Assembly: GCF_000155475.1 (NCBI RefSeq)
Contig: NZ_DS990393.1
Location: 174,535 to 238,534, forward strand
Reading direction: 5' to 3'
From: Helicobacter cinaedi CCUG 18818 = ATCC BAA-847
GTDB taxonomy: Bacteria > Campylobacterota > Campylobacteria > Campylobacterales > Helicobacteraceae
DNA length: 64,000 bases
Under the pieces are notes generated by a model. It ran no database searches. It was not told where the DNA came from and saw nothing but the letters and a program-made list of their open reading frames with translations. The translations under genes were made by a program, and so were the position numbers. Shown one piece after another: positions 10,464 to 20,425 of the stretch. Numbering within the stretch: position 1 is the stretch's first letter; each line of letters opens with the position of its first letter.

Positions 10464-11666
10464 ATGAGTATAACAGAAGCAATGCAAGAGCTAAAGCGAG
10501 GCTGTGTGGAGTTCATAGGAGAAAATTATATCCACACTTTAGTAGAAAGATTCTATAAAAATGGAAAGCGATTTTGCGTTAAAGCTGGATTTGACCCTAC
10601 CGCACCTGATTTACACTTGGGACACACGGTGCTTTTACAAAAACTTGCTACTTTTCAAAAATATGGTGGCGATGTGAAGTTTTTGATTGGCGATTTTACC
10701 GCGACTATCGGTGATCCAAGTGGCAAAAGTGAGACAAGAAAGCCTTTAAGCAAAGAGCAGGTAGAAGCAAATGCTATTACTTACAAAGAGCAGGTTTTTA
10801 AAGTGCTAGATCCCAAATACACAGAAGTATGCTTTAACTCAAAATGGCTAAGTGAGCTAGGAGCTGGTGGAATCATACATTTAACTTCAAAGTTTTCAGT
10901 GGCGCGTATGCTTGAACGAGATGACTTTACCAAACGCTACAACAACAATCAGCCCATTTCAATGGTGGAATTTATGTATCCATTATTGCAGGGCTATGAT
11001 TCTGTGGCGTTGGAATGCGATATTGAGCTTGGGGGGAATGATCAAAAGTTTAATCTCTTAGTAGGCAGAAGTTTGCAAAGGAGTTATGGACTAGATAAAG
11101 AACAATCGGTGATGACTATGCCTTTGCTTGAAGGGCTTGATGGTGTGAATAAAATGAGCAAATCGCTCAATAATTACATCGGTGTTACTGAATCTGCCAA
11201 TACAATGTATGCCAAGATTCTAAGCATTAGTGATGAGATGATGTGGCGTTACTATGAGTTGCTTTCATCTCTTAGTTTGCAAGAGATTGCAGAGCTTAAA
11301 GCACAAGTGGAAAGCCAAAAAGCACACCCTAAAAGTGTTAAAGAACAACTTGCTTTAGAAATAACGCAACGCTATCATAACATTGATTTAGCAAAAAAAG
11401 CTAAAATAGAATTTGACAATGTGTTTAGCAAAGATGAGATTCCTGCGGATTTAGCTACATTTACTTGTGAAAAAGATGAGTGGATAGCTAAAGTGCTTAC
11501 TTACGCACAACTTTGTGAATCCACCTCTCAAGCGCGCCGAGATATTCGTGCTGGGGCTGTGAAAATCAATAAAGAAAAGATAACTGATGAAAATCTTAAG
11601 CTATCATCTGGGGAATACATTGTTCAAATTGGCAAAAGGCGATTTGCAAAAGTGATTATAAAATAA
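10464..11666 (+). CDS. tyrS: Tyrosyl-tRNA synthetase
   Basis: Class I synthetase of the TyrS-beta type: HIGH-like [12 protein letters not shown] (residues about 45-56), KMSKS-like [11 protein letters not shown], and a C-terminal S4 RNA-binding domain ([19 protein letters not shown]). 400 residues. AAGGAAC precedes the ATG. Followed at 10 bases by fabX. Confidence 0.95.
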   Translation: MSITEAMQELKRGCVEFIGENYIHTLVERFYKNGKRFCVKAGFDPTAPDLHLGHTVLLQKLATFQKYGGDVKFLIGDFTATIGDPSGKSETRKPLSKEQVEANAITYKEQVFKVLDPKYTEVCFNSKWLSELGAGGIIHLTSKFSVARMLERDDFTKRYNNNQPISMVEFMYPLLQGYDSVALECDIELGGNDQKFNLLVGRSLQRSYGLDKEQSVMTMPLLEGLDGVNKMSKSLNNYIGVTESANTMYAKILSISDEMMWRYYELLSSLSLQEIAELKAQVESQKAHPKSVKEQLALEITQRYHNIDLAKKAKIEFDNVFSKDEIPADLATFTCEKDEWIAKVLTYAQLCESTSQARRDIRAGAVKINKEKITDENLKLSSGEYIVQIGKRRFAKVIIK

Positions 11667-11675
11667 GGATTTGTG

Positions 11676-12761
11676 ATGGGATTACAACCACTTAAAATAG
11701 GCAAACACACGATTAAGTATCCAATTTTTCAAGGTGGTATGGGCGTTGGGATTAGCTGGGATAGACTAGCTGGTAATGTCTCTAAAGAAGGAGCACTTGG
11801 CATTATCAGTGCTGTTGGCACAGGATATTATCAAAAAATGCAGTTTGTTGAAAAAATCACAAATTCCAAACCATTTGAAGCGATTAATTTTTATTCAAAA
11901 CACGCTCTCAATGAGATTTTCAAAAATGCGCGTAAAATCTGTGGCAATAATCCACTTGGGGCAAATATACTTTATGCTATTAATGAATATGGTCGCGTGG
12001 TGCGTGATGCGTGTGAGGCTGGAGCAAATATCATTGTAACGGGTGCTGGGCTTCCCACAAATATGCCTGAATTTACAAAAAATTTCCCTGATGTCGCTCT
12101 TGTGCCGATTGTCTCTTCAGCTAAGGCTTTAAAAATTATCTGTAAGCGTTGGATGGATAGATACGCCAGAATCCCCGATGCAGTCGTGGTGGAAGGACCA
12201 TTAAGCGGAGGGCATCAAGGATTTAGCTATGAAGATTGCTTTAAAGAAGAATATCAGCTTGAAAATGTCCTGCCCCAAGTGGTAGATGAGGCAGAAAAAT
12301 GGGGCAATATCCCTGTCATCGCCGCTGGTGGAATCTGGGATAGAAGCGATATTGATAGAATGATGGCTTTGGGTGCTAGTGGTGTGCAAATGGGAACAAG
12401 GTGGCTTGGCTCTTTGGAATGTGATGCAGTGGCGTATAGGGATTTAATGCCTTCAGTTACAAAAGAAGATATTGAGCTTGTCAAATCCCCCGTTGGCTAT
12501 CCAGCAAGGGCGGTGAAAACTGGAATCTTTGATAGATTAGCCCAAGGCAATGCACCAAAAATACGCTGTATCAGCAACTGCGTCTCACCCTGCCATAGAG
12601 GCGTGGAGGCAAAAAAAGTGGGCTACTGCATAGCAGATTCACTAGGGCGAGGCTTTATGGGTGATAGAGAGCAAGGGCTATACTTTACAGGGGCGAATGG
12701 ATATAGAATCCAAAAGATTCAGCCGGTAAAAGAAATCATTGCCGAACTAGTGCGAGATTAG
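11676..12761 (+). CDS. fabX: FabX flavin dehydrogenase/isomerase
   Basis: FMN-dependent TIM-barrel protein of the nitronate monooxygenase/FabK superfamily, at the locus of H. pylori FabX. From established work, FabX dehydrogenates and isomerises decanoyl-ACP for unsaturated fatty acid synthesis and carries a 4Fe-4S cluster. Here the FMN region is GGMGVGISWDRLAGNV and AAGGIWDRSDIDRMMALGA. A cluster-like set of four cysteines appears in CISNCVSPCHRG and GYC (about 302-325). The ATG at 11676 is better spaced from AAGGA than the GTG one codon earlier. 361 residues. Confidence 0.85.
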   Translation: MGLQPLKIGKHTIKYPIFQGGMGVGISWDRLAGNVSKEGALGIISAVGTGYYQKMQFVEKITNSKPFEAINFYSKHALNEIFKNARKICGNNPLGANILYAINEYGRVVRDACEAGANIIVTGAGLPTNMPEFTKNFPDVALVPIVSSAKALKIICKRWMDRYARIPDAVVVEGPLSGGHQGFSYEDCFKEEYQLENVLPQVVDEAEKWGNIPVIAAGGIWDRSDIDRMMALGASGVQMGTRWLGSLECDAVAYRDLMPSVTKEDIELVKSPVGYPARAVKTGIFDRLAQGNAPKIRCISNCVSPCHRGVEAKKVGYCIADSLGRGFMGDREQGLYFTGANGYRIQKIQPVKEIIAELVRD

Positions 12762-12770
12762 GGCTTGATA

Positions 12771-13988
12771 TTGCGGATTCTAGCGATTATTGCATTTATT
12801 GCTGTATGTGTGTTTGGGGAGCATCGCATTGTTAAAATGGTGCCTTTTGGCGATGGGAATCTTAAAATCGTATTCGCACAAGATATTGCTAACCTCAAAT
12901 GGGAAGTGAAAAAACTCCAAGATAATAGGTATTTTGTTGATTTCGAAGCAAATCTCACTATTCCAAAGCGGAATTTTATTTTCAAAGATAATTCAACCTT
13001 GCAAGTGGCACAAAATACGCCAAAAATTGTAAGAATTGTCATCAACACACAGCCAAAATCCCAATATGAACTCATCAAAGAAAAAGAGAATCTCTATATT
13101 TTCATTAAACCAAAAAACAAATCTAGTAGCACTCCACAAAGCCTAGATTCAAAAAATACACAGTCAAAGCCAACAAGCCCATCACAAGCCCAACAGCCTA
13201 GCACAAAAGCAGAAGCCACAACAGAATCTAAAGATAAAGCCAAACAAAAAGACGATGAAATTGCCACAAAAGACACGCAACCGCCAAAAGAACAAAAAGG
13301 CAAAATTGGGGCTGGAAAAAAAATTGTTGTTGATGCAGGACACGGCGGCAAGGATTGTGGCACAAAGAGCGTGGAAGGGATATGTGAAAAAGTCATCGTG
13401 CTTGAAGTGGCCAAACTACTTACACAAGAGCTTAAAAATCGTGGATACATTGTATATATGACACGAAATAGTGATGTGTATATTGACTTGCGAAAACGCA
13501 CAGAATTTGCCAATGGGAAAAATGCGGATTTGTTTGTATCCATTCACGCTAATTCAATGCCAAAAGATTCTCCTAAAACGCCAAGTGGCGTAGAGACTTA
13601 CTTTCTCTCTCCTGCTAGAAGTGAGCGTGCCGAACAAGTGGCAAAGGCAGAAAACCAAGGCGATATTGAAACAATGAGCCATTTTGCTACGAAATCATTT
13701 TTAAATACCATCAGTAGCTTTCATCTTGTTGCTTCACACAAACTTGCTATTGAGATTCAATCAGGCATACTCAATATTGTAAAGCAAACACATAATACCC
13801 ACGATGGAGCTGTAAGGGAAGGTCCTTTTTGGGTTTTGGCTGGAGCATTGATGCCTTCCGTCCTTATTGAAATTGGTTATGCTTCACACAAAGATGAAGG
13901 GAAGCTTATTGCCAAAAAAGAATATCAAAAACTTCTAGCACTTGGTATTGCCGATGGTATAGATGGTTATTTTCTAAGAAACTATTAA
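12771..13988 (+). CDS. N-acetylmuramoyl-L-alanine amidase (Amidase_3)
   Basis: Periplasmic zinc amidase cleaving the lactyl-peptide bond of peptidoglycan, like H. pylori AmiA. Signal peptide LRILAIIAFIAVCVFG; an AMIN-like domain (about 20-110); a Ser/Pro/Gln/Lys-rich linker (about 115-180); then Amidase_3 with IVVDAGHGGKDCGT (zinc His), LFVSIHANSM (zinc His) and SVLIEIGYASH (catalytic Glu). Two TTG starts are possible: AGGG at 12760-12763 fits the one at 12771 (7-base spacing), not 12765. About 405 residues. Confidence 0.9.
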   Translation: MRILAIIAFIAVCVFGEHRIVKMVPFGDGNLKIVFAQDIANLKWEVKKLQDNRYFVDFEANLTIPKRNFIFKDNSTLQVAQNTPKIVRIVINTQPKSQYELIKEKENLYIFIKPKNKSSSTPQSLDSKNTQSKPTSPSQAQQPSTKAEATTESKDKAKQKDDEIATKDTQPPKEQKGKIGAGKKIVVDAGHGGKDCGTKSVEGICEKVIVLEVAKLLTQELKNRGYIVYMTRNSDVYIDLRKRTEFANGKNADLFVSIHANSMPKDSPKTPSGVETYFLSPARSERAEQVAKAENQGDIETMSHFATKSFLNTISSFHLVASHKLAIEIQSGILNIVKQTHNTHDGAVREGPFWVLAGALMPSVLIEIGYASHKDEGKLIAKKEYQKLLALGIADGIDGYFLRNY

Positions 13989-13998
13989 AAGGATATAA

Positions 13999-14853
13999 AT
14001 GATTAATAATACACACATAAAAGTTATTTTTTCACTGATTTTGTTTGCTCTTTTTGTTTTTACAAATCTCACCCTTTTCACTTCACAATTTTCGCAATCT
14101 TTCTCGCATTTATTTTTGATTTTTATCCGTGAAGATCAGTTTTTTGATAGCCTAAGCATTTTTTTGTTGCTCTGTGGATTTGTGCTAAGTGGGGTATTTG
14201 TGATTATGAGTAGTTGGTATCAAACAAGTAATGCCTTACAAAGAGTAATTATGCTAAGCCTAAGCATTGTCTTTATCTATCTTGTGATTCTTAAAAGCAC
14301 ACATACAACGCAGACTGAAGATATTATGGATATATTTGCTATTGAAGGGAGTATTTATCATCGTGGCTTTTTTGAACTCTTAGTGGATTATTTGCCACGC
14401 ATTGTGCTGATAGCTTGTGCTTATATATTATTTGTTTATGTCCCACTCTTATTTTTAATTTTTGGCATACACCCAAATCAGCATAATCAAATCGGTAAAA
14501 TGCTCTATGATATGCGTCCTTCAGTCAATGTTGTTATTGCTGTGTTGTTTGCCCTTTCCTTGCAACCTTATTATTTTCGCGATAACCTTTATGCATATTT
14601 TGATATTTTTGCTTTAGTTGTGGGCGTTGGACTGCTCATTTGGGTAATGATAAGGCATAAAGACTTATTTGGATTCTATGAATATATGAATTTTGCCCTA
14701 CTTGTCTTAAATATTATCATTTGTTTTATTTGCACCTCTGTGTTAGCCATTTCAGATAATTATTTTAATGCGCGTTATGCGTTTTTAGTTTTTGCGTTTG
14801 TGGGCTGGTGTGCGGAATGGATGTATGATAATATTAAGCCAGATGAGGAGTGA
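13999..14853 (+). CDS. Polytopic membrane protein of unknown function
   Basis: 284 residues with about seven hydrophobic segments (VIFSLILFALFVFTNLTLF, FLLLCGFVLSGVFVIMS, IVLIACAYILFVYVPLLFL, VNVVIAVLFALSL and others) and few charged residues. I do not recognise a family. It sits 10 bases after the amidase, is preceded by AAAGGAT, and its last codons overlap the RBS of hisA. A cell-envelope role would be guesswork. Confidence 0.75.
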   Translation: MINNTHIKVIFSLILFALFVFTNLTLFTSQFSQSFSHLFLIFIREDQFFDSLSIFLLLCGFVLSGVFVIMSSWYQTSNALQRVIMLSLSIVFIYLVILKSTHTTQTEDIMDIFAIEGSIYHRGFFELLVDYLPRIVLIACAYILFVYVPLLFLIFGIHPNQHNQIGKMLYDMRPSVNVVIAVLFALSLQPYYFRDNLYAYFDIFALVVGVGLLIWVMIRHKDLFGFYEYMNFALLVLNIIICFICTSVLAISDNYFNARYAFLVFAFVGWCAEWMYDNIKPDEE

Positions 14854-14855
14854 GA

Positions 14856-15569
14856 ATGGCACTTGATATTTATTCCGCGATTGATTTAAAAGATGGCAAG
14901 GCAGTACGACTTTTTAAGGGCGAAATGCAAAGTGCAAAAGTCTATGGGGAAGCTTTGGACTTTGCTAAAAGCTTTGAAGATATGGGGGCTAAGTTTTTGC
15001 ATATTGTGGATTTAGATGGAGCAATGGCTGGGATTCCAAAGAATCTTACATATATTGAAAAGATTATTGCTTCTACCACGCTGCAAGTGCAAGTCGGTGG
15101 GGGAATCCGCGATGAAAACCGCATTAAGCTTTACACACAAATGGGTGTAAGGGTGATTCTAGGCTCTATTGCCACAGAAAATTGGGAGTTTGTCAAAACT
15201 ATGGCAGAATCTTATCCCGTGGCTGTTGGTATTGATTCACGCAATGGCAAGGTTGCTACACAAGGTTGGGTGGAAGAAAGTCAGCTAGATTCACAAACTC
15301 TAGCAACAAGGTTTGCAGGTAGCAAAGTCCAAGCTATTATCTGCACAGATATTAACCGCGATGGGGCATTGAGTGGGATTAATATTGACTGGACGGAAAG
15401 CATTGCTAAAAGTAGTGGAATTTATACCATTGCTAGTGGGGGTTTTGCAAGGCTAGATGAGCTACACACACTTGATAAAAGCCCTTATATTAGCGGTGTT
15501 ATCGTAGGCAAGGCATTTTATGAAGGAAAAATAAACCTAAAAGAAGCCTTGCAATTTTTTAGAGACTAA
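14856..15569 (+). CDS. hisA: HisA isomerase (ProFAR isomerase)
   Basis: Histidine pathway enzyme with the paired half-barrel motifs DIYSAIDLKDGKAVRLFKG (catalytic Asp near residue 8) and IICTDINRDGALSG (second catalytic Asp), plus VQVGGGIRDENRI and ASGGFARLDEL phosphate loops. GAGGAG is 5 bases before the ATG at 14856; the GTG at 14850 lies inside the RBS. 237 residues. A lone his gene here, with hisC 36 kb away, indicates a dispersed his pathway, absent in H. pylori. Confidence 0.93.
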   Translation: MALDIYSAIDLKDGKAVRLFKGEMQSAKVYGEALDFAKSFEDMGAKFLHIVDLDGAMAGIPKNLTYIEKIIASTTLQVQVGGGIRDENRIKLYTQMGVRVILGSIATENWEFVKTMAESYPVAVGIDSRNGKVATQGWVEESQLDSQTLATRFAGSKVQAIICTDINRDGALSGINIDWTESIAKSSGIYTIASGGFARLDELHTLDKSPYISGVIVGKAFYEGKINLKEALQFFRD

Positions 15570-15631
15570 GATAAAATGCCGATTTTTGAAAAAAATGCAA
15601 GGATTCATCTAACTTGTATATAAAGATATGC

Positions 15632-15637
15632 TAAAAT
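15632..15637 (+). promoter_or_regulatory. Possible -10 box for cheY
   Basis: TAAAAT in the context ATGCTAAAATGTC lies 43 bases upstream of the TTG start of cheY, in the 110-base gap after hisA. It is a one-mismatch match only, with no visible -35. Confidence 0.35.
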
Positions 15638-15679
15638 GTCGGTTTATTTATGATAGCCACATTTAAAGAAGGAGATAAC

Positions 15680-16057
15680 TTGAAACTGCTGGTTGTTGAT
15701 GATAGCTCTACGATGAGACGGATTATAAAAAATACTCTCCAACGCTTAGGTTATGAGGATATTTTAGAAGCGGAACACGGCGTGGAAGCTTGGCAGATTA
15801 TGGACACTACTGAGGGTATACAGGTGCTTATTACAGACTGGAATATGCCAGAGATGAATGGATTAGATTTGGTTAAAAAAGTGCGTTCTGATGAGCGATA
15901 TACGACTATTCCCATTATTATGGTAACGACTGAAGGGGGCAAAGCTGAAGTCATCACGGCTTTAAAAGCTGGGGTAAATAACTATATTGTAAAACCATTT
16001 ACGCCTCAAGTTCTCAAAGAAAAGCTTGAAGTCGTGCTAGGTGTGAATGAAGACTAG
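15680..16057 (+). CDS. cheY: Chemotaxis response regulator CheY
   Basis: Single-domain receiver of 125 residues, opening KLLVVDDSSTMRRIIKNTL, phospho-acceptor Asp in VLITDWNMPEMNGLDL, Thr switch in IIMVTTEGGK and Lys in NNYIVKPFTPQ. Nearly identical in pattern to H. pylori CheY1. The TTG start at 15680 follows AAGGAG with 5-base spacing; an ATG-containing extension from 15650 is not supported. Followed by prmA and ftsH, as in H. pylori. Confidence 0.95.
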   Translation: MKLLVVDDSSTMRRIIKNTLQRLGYEDILEAEHGVEAWQIMDTTEGIQVLITDWNMPEMNGLDLVKKVRSDERYTTIPIIMVTTEGGKAEVITALKAGVNNYIVKPFTPQVLKEKLEVVLGVNED

Positions 16058-16069
16058 GCTTCAGTCTTA

Positions 16070-17092
16070 ATGAATGGCTTGGAACATCAAACATATTGGG
16101 AGATTATTATCCACCCAAGCCACTTTTTAGAGCAATTCGCTGATTTTATTACAGACAAAACTTCTTCTGCGATAGAATATTTAGACATTTTCCCCACTTT
16201 AAACTCATCTGCTTCAAATCCATTTGCCATTAGCTATGATGAAGATTCTTGGCAGAGCTTTAATGATTTTAGCATTTTACAAGCCAAAGCCCTATCTCAA
16301 AACAATAGCGACAATGCTCAACCCACACAAATTATTATCCGCCTAGCAGATGATTTTGACATCTCTAGTCTCCTTAAATCTTTACAAACCTATGCCTTAA
16401 ACCTTTCAGCGATTTTTGACAAATCTGTTGGCTTTTGTTATCACATTGAGAAAAAAGCAAATTGCGATTGGATAAAAGCCTATCAAGATTCTATACAGCC
16501 TATTTCTAGTGGAATCTTCTATATCCGCCCATCGTGGTATGAATCGCAATATGAAGATAAAGATTCTAAATCCCCACAAGTCAAACACGAAATTATCATC
16601 AATCCCGCCCTTGCCTTTGGCTCTGGACATCACGCAAGCACAGCGATGTGTTTGGAATTTCTTAGCCAACTTGATTTACACAATAAAACATTGCTTGATG
16701 TGGGCTGTGGCAGTGGAATCTTAAGTATAGCCGCTCACAAGCTTGGTGCGAAAGCCTATGCGTGTGATACTGATGCAAGTGCTGTGCCAGAAACACACAA
16801 AAATGCTAAGCTCAATAATACAACTTTATGCGATATTTGGCTTGGTAGTATCGCTCAAGCCCCGCAAGATTCTCCGCCAACTTATGATGTCATTACTGCC
16901 AATATCATTGCCTTTGTTGTGAAGCTTTTACACAATGATTTTAAGGCAAAATTAGCAAAAAATGGCGTTTTAATCCTTTCTGGGATACTTGATGAATATA
17001 AATTTGATATAATGCAGACTTTTAGTGATTTTAAAGTGCTAGAATCTCGTTGCCAAGATGAATGGGTAGCCTTGAAACTAACACTAGAATAG
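16070..17092 (+). CDS. prmA: Ribosomal protein L11 methyltransferase
   Basis: SAM-dependent trimethylation of L11. A divergent N-terminal substrate domain (1-150) is followed by NPALAFGSGHHASTAMCLEFL, LLDVGCGSGILSIAAHKLGA (motif I) and DVITANIIAFVVKLL (NxxA-type post-motif). 340 residues, slightly longer than E. coli PrmA in the N-terminal domain. Twelve bases after cheY, 18 before ftsH. Confidence 0.9.
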   Translation: MNGLEHQTYWEIIIHPSHFLEQFADFITDKTSSAIEYLDIFPTLNSSASNPFAISYDEDSWQSFNDFSILQAKALSQNNSDNAQPTQIIIRLADDFDISSLLKSLQTYALNLSAIFDKSVGFCYHIEKKANCDWIKAYQDSIQPISSGIFYIRPSWYESQYEDKDSKSPQVKHEIIINPALAFGSGHHASTAMCLEFLSQLDLHNKTLLDVGCGSGILSIAAHKLGAKAYACDTDASAVPETHKNAKLNNTTLCDIWLGSIAQAPQDSPPTYDVITANIIAFVVKLLHNDFKAKLAKNGVLILSGILDEYKFDIMQTFSDFKVLESRCQDEWVALKLTLE

Positions 17093-17110
17093 AATAAAAG
17101 GACAATAATT

Positions 17111-19006
17111 ATGGAAAATAATGATAAAAAACCACCTTTTAAGCAAAATCCATTTCTTACTTTTGCGATTTTTGTGATTCTTGCTTTACTTTTGTTTAAG
17201 CTATTTTCACCAAATGGCGAGTCGCTAACCGATAAACTTATCGGAGGGAGCGTTACAAAAGAGATTAGCTACAATGAGCTAAAGGAGCTTATAGCTAAGG
17301 GTGAAATTAGCTCTGTAAGCATTGGACAGACTTATATCAAAGCCTATTCAGCACACACTTCCCCACGCACACTTTATACGACCAAAAAGGTGGCAGACCT
17401 TGGGCTTGTGCCACTGCTAGATGAAAAAAAGGTTGAGTATAGTGGCTTTAGTGAGGGGAGTTTCTTAGGCGATCTTGTAAATATGCTTTTGCCTATTTTT
17501 ATTATTCTTGCTTTGTGGATGTTCCTAACAGCTCGTATGCAAAAAAGTATGGGCGGTGGAATCTTTGGTATGGGGAACGCCAAAAAGCTTGTGAATGCCG
17601 AAAAACCTAATGTGCGTTTTGATGATATGGCAGGAAATGCAGAAGCAAAAGAAGAGGTTGTAGAAATTGTAGATTTTCTCAAATACCCCGAACGATATGC
17701 GGCAGTTGGCGCTAAGATTCCACGCGGGGTGCTGTTAGTAGGACCTCCGGGGACTGGAAAAACGCTTTTAGCTAAAGCCGTGGCAGGTGAAGCAAATGTA
17801 CCATTTTTCTCAATGAGCGGAAGTAGCTTTATTGAAATGTTTGTTGGACTTGGGGCAAGTCGGGTAAGAGATTTGTTTGAAATGGCAAAAAAAGATGCAC
17901 CAAGCATTATTTTTATTGATGAGATTGATGCTATTGGTAAAAGCCGTGCCGCTGGAAGTATGGTAGGTGGCAATGATGAAAGAGAACAAACGCTTAATCA
18001 GCTTTTAGCTGAAATGGACGGCTTTGGCTCTGAATCTGCCCCTGTTATTGTCCTTGCGGCGACTAACCGCCCTGAGATTTTAGACCCTGCATTGTTGCGT
18101 CCGGGGCGATTTGATAGGCAAGTGCTTGTGGATAAGCCTGATTTTGAAGGGCGACTTGAGATTCTCAAAGTGCATATCAAAAATGTTTCTCTGGCACGAG
18201 ATGTTGATTTACACGAGATAGCAAAATTCACCGCAGGGCTTGCTGGGGCGGATTTAGCAAATATTATTAATGAAGCCGCATTGCTTGCAGGCAGAGAAAA
18301 TAAGAAAGAAGTCAGTCAAAAACACCTTAAAGAAGCGGTGGAACGGGGCATTGCCGGGCTAGAGAAAAAGTCTCGTAGAATCTCGCCAAAAGAAAAAAAG
18401 ATTGTAGCTTACCACGAGAGCGGACACGCTGTTGTCTCTGAAATGACAAAAGGTGCGGATAGGGTAAATAAAGTCTCTATCATTCCGCGTGGTATGGCAG
18501 CTCTTGGCTACACACTTCACACGCCTGAAGAAAATCGCTACCTTATGCAAAAGCACGAGCTTATGGCAGAAGTAGATGTGCTTTTAGGCGGTAGGGCAGC
18601 TGAAGAAGTATTCCTAGGGGAAATCTCAACTGGAGCAAGTAACGACTTGGAGAGAGCGACTGGAATCTTAAAATCAATGATTAGCTATTATGGAATGACT
18701 GATGTAAGCGGACTTATGGTGCTTGAAAAGCAACGCAATACATTCTTAGGCGGTGGTGGCACACAAAGGGAATTTAGCGAACAACTTGCCCAAGAGATTG
18801 ATACTCATATCAAAAACACACTTGATGAACGCTACACGCACGTAAAAAAGCTTCTTAGCGATTATAAGGACGCGATTGAAAATATGGTCAAAGAACTATT
18901 TGAAAAAGAGGTGATTGATGGGGCTAGGGTGCGAGAGATCATTGAAGAGTATGAAAAGGAAAATCAGCTGCAAACGCGTCTTGTGCCTATTGAGGAAGAA
19001 GAGTAA
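17111..19006 (+). CDS. ftsH: ATP-dependent zinc metalloprotease FtsH
   Basis: Membrane AAA+ protease. Two N-terminal membrane segments ([18 protein letters not shown] and [18 protein letters not shown]) flank a periplasmic domain. Walker [17 protein letters not shown], Walker [13 protein letters not shown], second-region-of-homology LLRPGRFDR, and the zinc site [10 protein letters not shown] (HEXGH). 631 residues. Degrades misfolded membrane proteins and short-lived regulators. Confidence 0.96.
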   Translation: MENNDKKPPFKQNPFLTFAIFVILALLLFKLFSPNGESLTDKLIGGSVTKEISYNELKELIAKGEISSVSIGQTYIKAYSAHTSPRTLYTTKKVADLGLVPLLDEKKVEYSGFSEGSFLGDLVNMLLPIFIILALWMFLTARMQKSMGGGIFGMGNAKKLVNAEKPNVRFDDMAGNAEAKEEVVEIVDFLKYPERYAAVGAKIPRGVLLVGPPGTGKTLLAKAVAGEANVPFFSMSGSSFIEMFVGLGASRVRDLFEMAKKDAPSIIFIDEIDAIGKSRAAGSMVGGNDEREQTLNQLLAEMDGFGSESAPVIVLAATNRPEILDPALLRPGRFDRQVLVDKPDFEGRLEILKVHIKNVSLARDVDLHEIAKFTAGLAGADLANIINEAALLAGRENKKEVSQKHLKEAVERGIAGLEKKSRRISPKEKKIVAYHESGHAVVSEMTKGADRVNKVSIIPRGMAALGYTLHTPEENRYLMQKHELMAEVDVLLGGRAAEEVFLGEISTGASNDLERATGILKSMISYYGMTDVSGLMVLEKQRNTFLGGGGTQREFSEQLAQEIDTHIKNTLDERYTHVKKLLSDYKDAIENMVKELFEKEVIDGARVREIIEEYEKENQLQTRLVPIEEEE

Positions 19007-19015
19007 GGAGAGAAT

Positions 19016-19651
19016 ATGACAACAACACAAATCATTGCAAAACAAGGTTGGATTGGCACAGGTGTGCTTCTTGCCCTATTTCTTATCAGTGCTTTGTTTG
19101 ATTGGACTTTGTGTGGATTTGTGTCGCTTGTCTTTCTCATTTTGTGGGTTGCTATGTTTAGAAATCCGGAGCGGATTCCACAAACGCACGAAAACAACGC
19201 CTTTGTCTCGCCCGTTGATGGTATTGTAAGAGATGTTTACTCTACAAATAATGAAGTGCATATCAAGATTGAAACAAGCTTTCTTGATGTGGGTATAATA
19301 CGCGCACCTTGCGATGTTTTTGAAGGCAAGATAAGTCAAAAAAAAGGTTTGTCTCTCACTTGCTGTAATAAACAAAAACAAGCCCAGCTCAACGCTACAA
19401 TGCGTTTTGAAAACAACCAGGATTGTGTATTCTCTATGGAATTTTTCCCTATCTTCTTCTCTTCTCACGAACTTTTTGCTTATAGTCATTTGGAGCTAGG
19501 CGAACGCATGGGCTTTATGAAAGCAGGAATGACACAAATCACTATTCCTCAAGATTCTAAAAATTCATTTAACGAAATTGAGCTGAAAGTGAGTATTGGC
19601 GATAGAGTGAGTGCTTCACAAAGTGTATTAGGATATTTCTATGAAGTTTAA
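19016..19651 (+). CDS. PSD-like protein lacking the pyruvoyl serine
   Basis: 211 residues resembling the short phosphatidylserine (archaetidylserine) decarboxylase type: two N-terminal hydrophobic segments, AMFRNPERIPQ, FVSPVDGIVRDVYS, and the terminal region ERMGFMKAGMTQITIP. In active enzymes this last region reads ...GFIRFGSR..., where the Gly-Ser bond is cleaved to make the pyruvoyl group. Here it is Gly-Met-Thr, with no nearby Gly-Ser, so decarboxylase activity is unlikely. Its position between ftsH and pssA, overlapping pssA by 11 bases, suggests a phospholipid-related role. Confidence 0.75.
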   Translation: MTTTQIIAKQGWIGTGVLLALFLISALFDWTLCGFVSLVFLILWVAMFRNPERIPQTHENNAFVSPVDGIVRDVYSTNNEVHIKIETSFLDVGIIRAPCDVFEGKISQKKGLSLTCCNKQKQAQLNATMRFENNQDCVFSMEFFPIFFSSHELFAYSHLELGERMGFMKAGMTQITIPQDSKNSFNEIELKVSIGDRVSASQSVLGYFYEV

Positions 19652-20366
19652 TCCACTTTTTATCCTACCTAATCTTTTTACCGCAGGGAGTATTTTTTTA
19701 GGAATCTTAAGCGTGATTTATGCCTCAAAGGGTAATTTTGAAATGGCGTGTTGGCTGATACTTGCCTCTATGATTCTTGATGGGCTTGATGGACGCGTAG
19801 CAAGGCTTACAAACACGGCAAGCAAATTTGGAGTGGAGTTTGATTCTCTAGCCGATGTTGTAGCTTTTGGCGTAGCTCCAGCAATGCTACTTTATTTTTA
19901 TATCGGCATAGATTATGGGCGGCTAGGAGCGTGTGTGCCGGCAATTTTTGTTATCTTTGGGGCGGTGCGATTGGCAAGATTTAATATCACTACAAGTAGC
20001 GAACCAAACTTTTTTATTGGTCTGCCTATTCCCTCCGCGGCAGTTGTTGTGATGCTGTGGGTGCTGATTGATTTAGAATATAAATTGATTGAAAATTATA
20101 ACTATGGGTATGTAATGTTGCTTGGGAGCTTTATTATCAGTATCCTTATGGTAAGTAATATCCGCTATCCTAGCTTTAAAAAAATGCAGTGGAATTTTAA
20201 GTCATTTATTGCCGTGATTTTACTGCTTGGCATTGTGTATGTGAATCCACAGGAAACTTTGTGTGTGTTGATGAGCGGATATGTGGTATATGGAATCTTG
20301 CGGTGGCTTGTGCTTGTCATAAAAGTGCGTTTTAGCTCAAAACTCACTAAAGACAAGAATACATAA
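19641..20366 (+). CDS. pssA: CDP-diacylglycerol-serine O-phosphatidyltransferase
   Basis: Integral membrane enzyme making phosphatidylserine, precursor of phosphatidylethanolamine. The CDP-alcohol phosphotransferase signature is complete: DGLDGRVARL...FGVEFDSLAD (DGxxAR...GxxxDxxxD). 241 residues with about six hydrophobic segments. It starts within the last codons of the PSD-like gene. Confidence 0.93.
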   Translation: MKFNPLFILPNLFTAGSIFLGILSVIYASKGNFEMACWLILASMILDGLDGRVARLTNTASKFGVEFDSLADVVAFGVAPAMLLYFYIGIDYGRLGACVPAIFVIFGAVRLARFNITTSSEPNFFIGLPIPSAAVVVMLWVLIDLEYKLIENYNYGYVMLLGSFIISILMVSNIRYPSFKKMQWNFKSFIAVILLLGIVYVNPQETLCVLMSGYVVYGILRWLVLVIKVRFSSKLTKDKNT

Positions 20367-20389
20367 AGTTAGATTTAGTGAAATTGTGC

Positions 20390-20395
20390 TATGAT
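20390..20395 (+). promoter_or_regulatory. Likely -10 box for cheV
   Basis: TATGAT in the context GTGCTATGATTAG, 31 bases upstream of the chosen cheV ATG, in the short gap after pssA. One mismatch from consensus with an upstream TG-like context. Confidence 0.45.
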
Positions 20396-20425
20396 TAGCT
20401 ATTTTTGAAAATTTGAGGTGTGATT

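Noticed and set aside
15650-15679. Longer CheY starting upstream
   Set aside because: The CheY family begins at KLLVVDDSS; AAGGAG is placed for the TTG at 15680 and the extra ten residues match nothing.
17374-17973. Long open frame (199 codons) on the strand opposite ftsH
   Set aside because: Lies wholly inside the well-supported ftsH gene, has Ser/Ile/Pro-rich composition typical of antisense frames, and no RBS or family signature.
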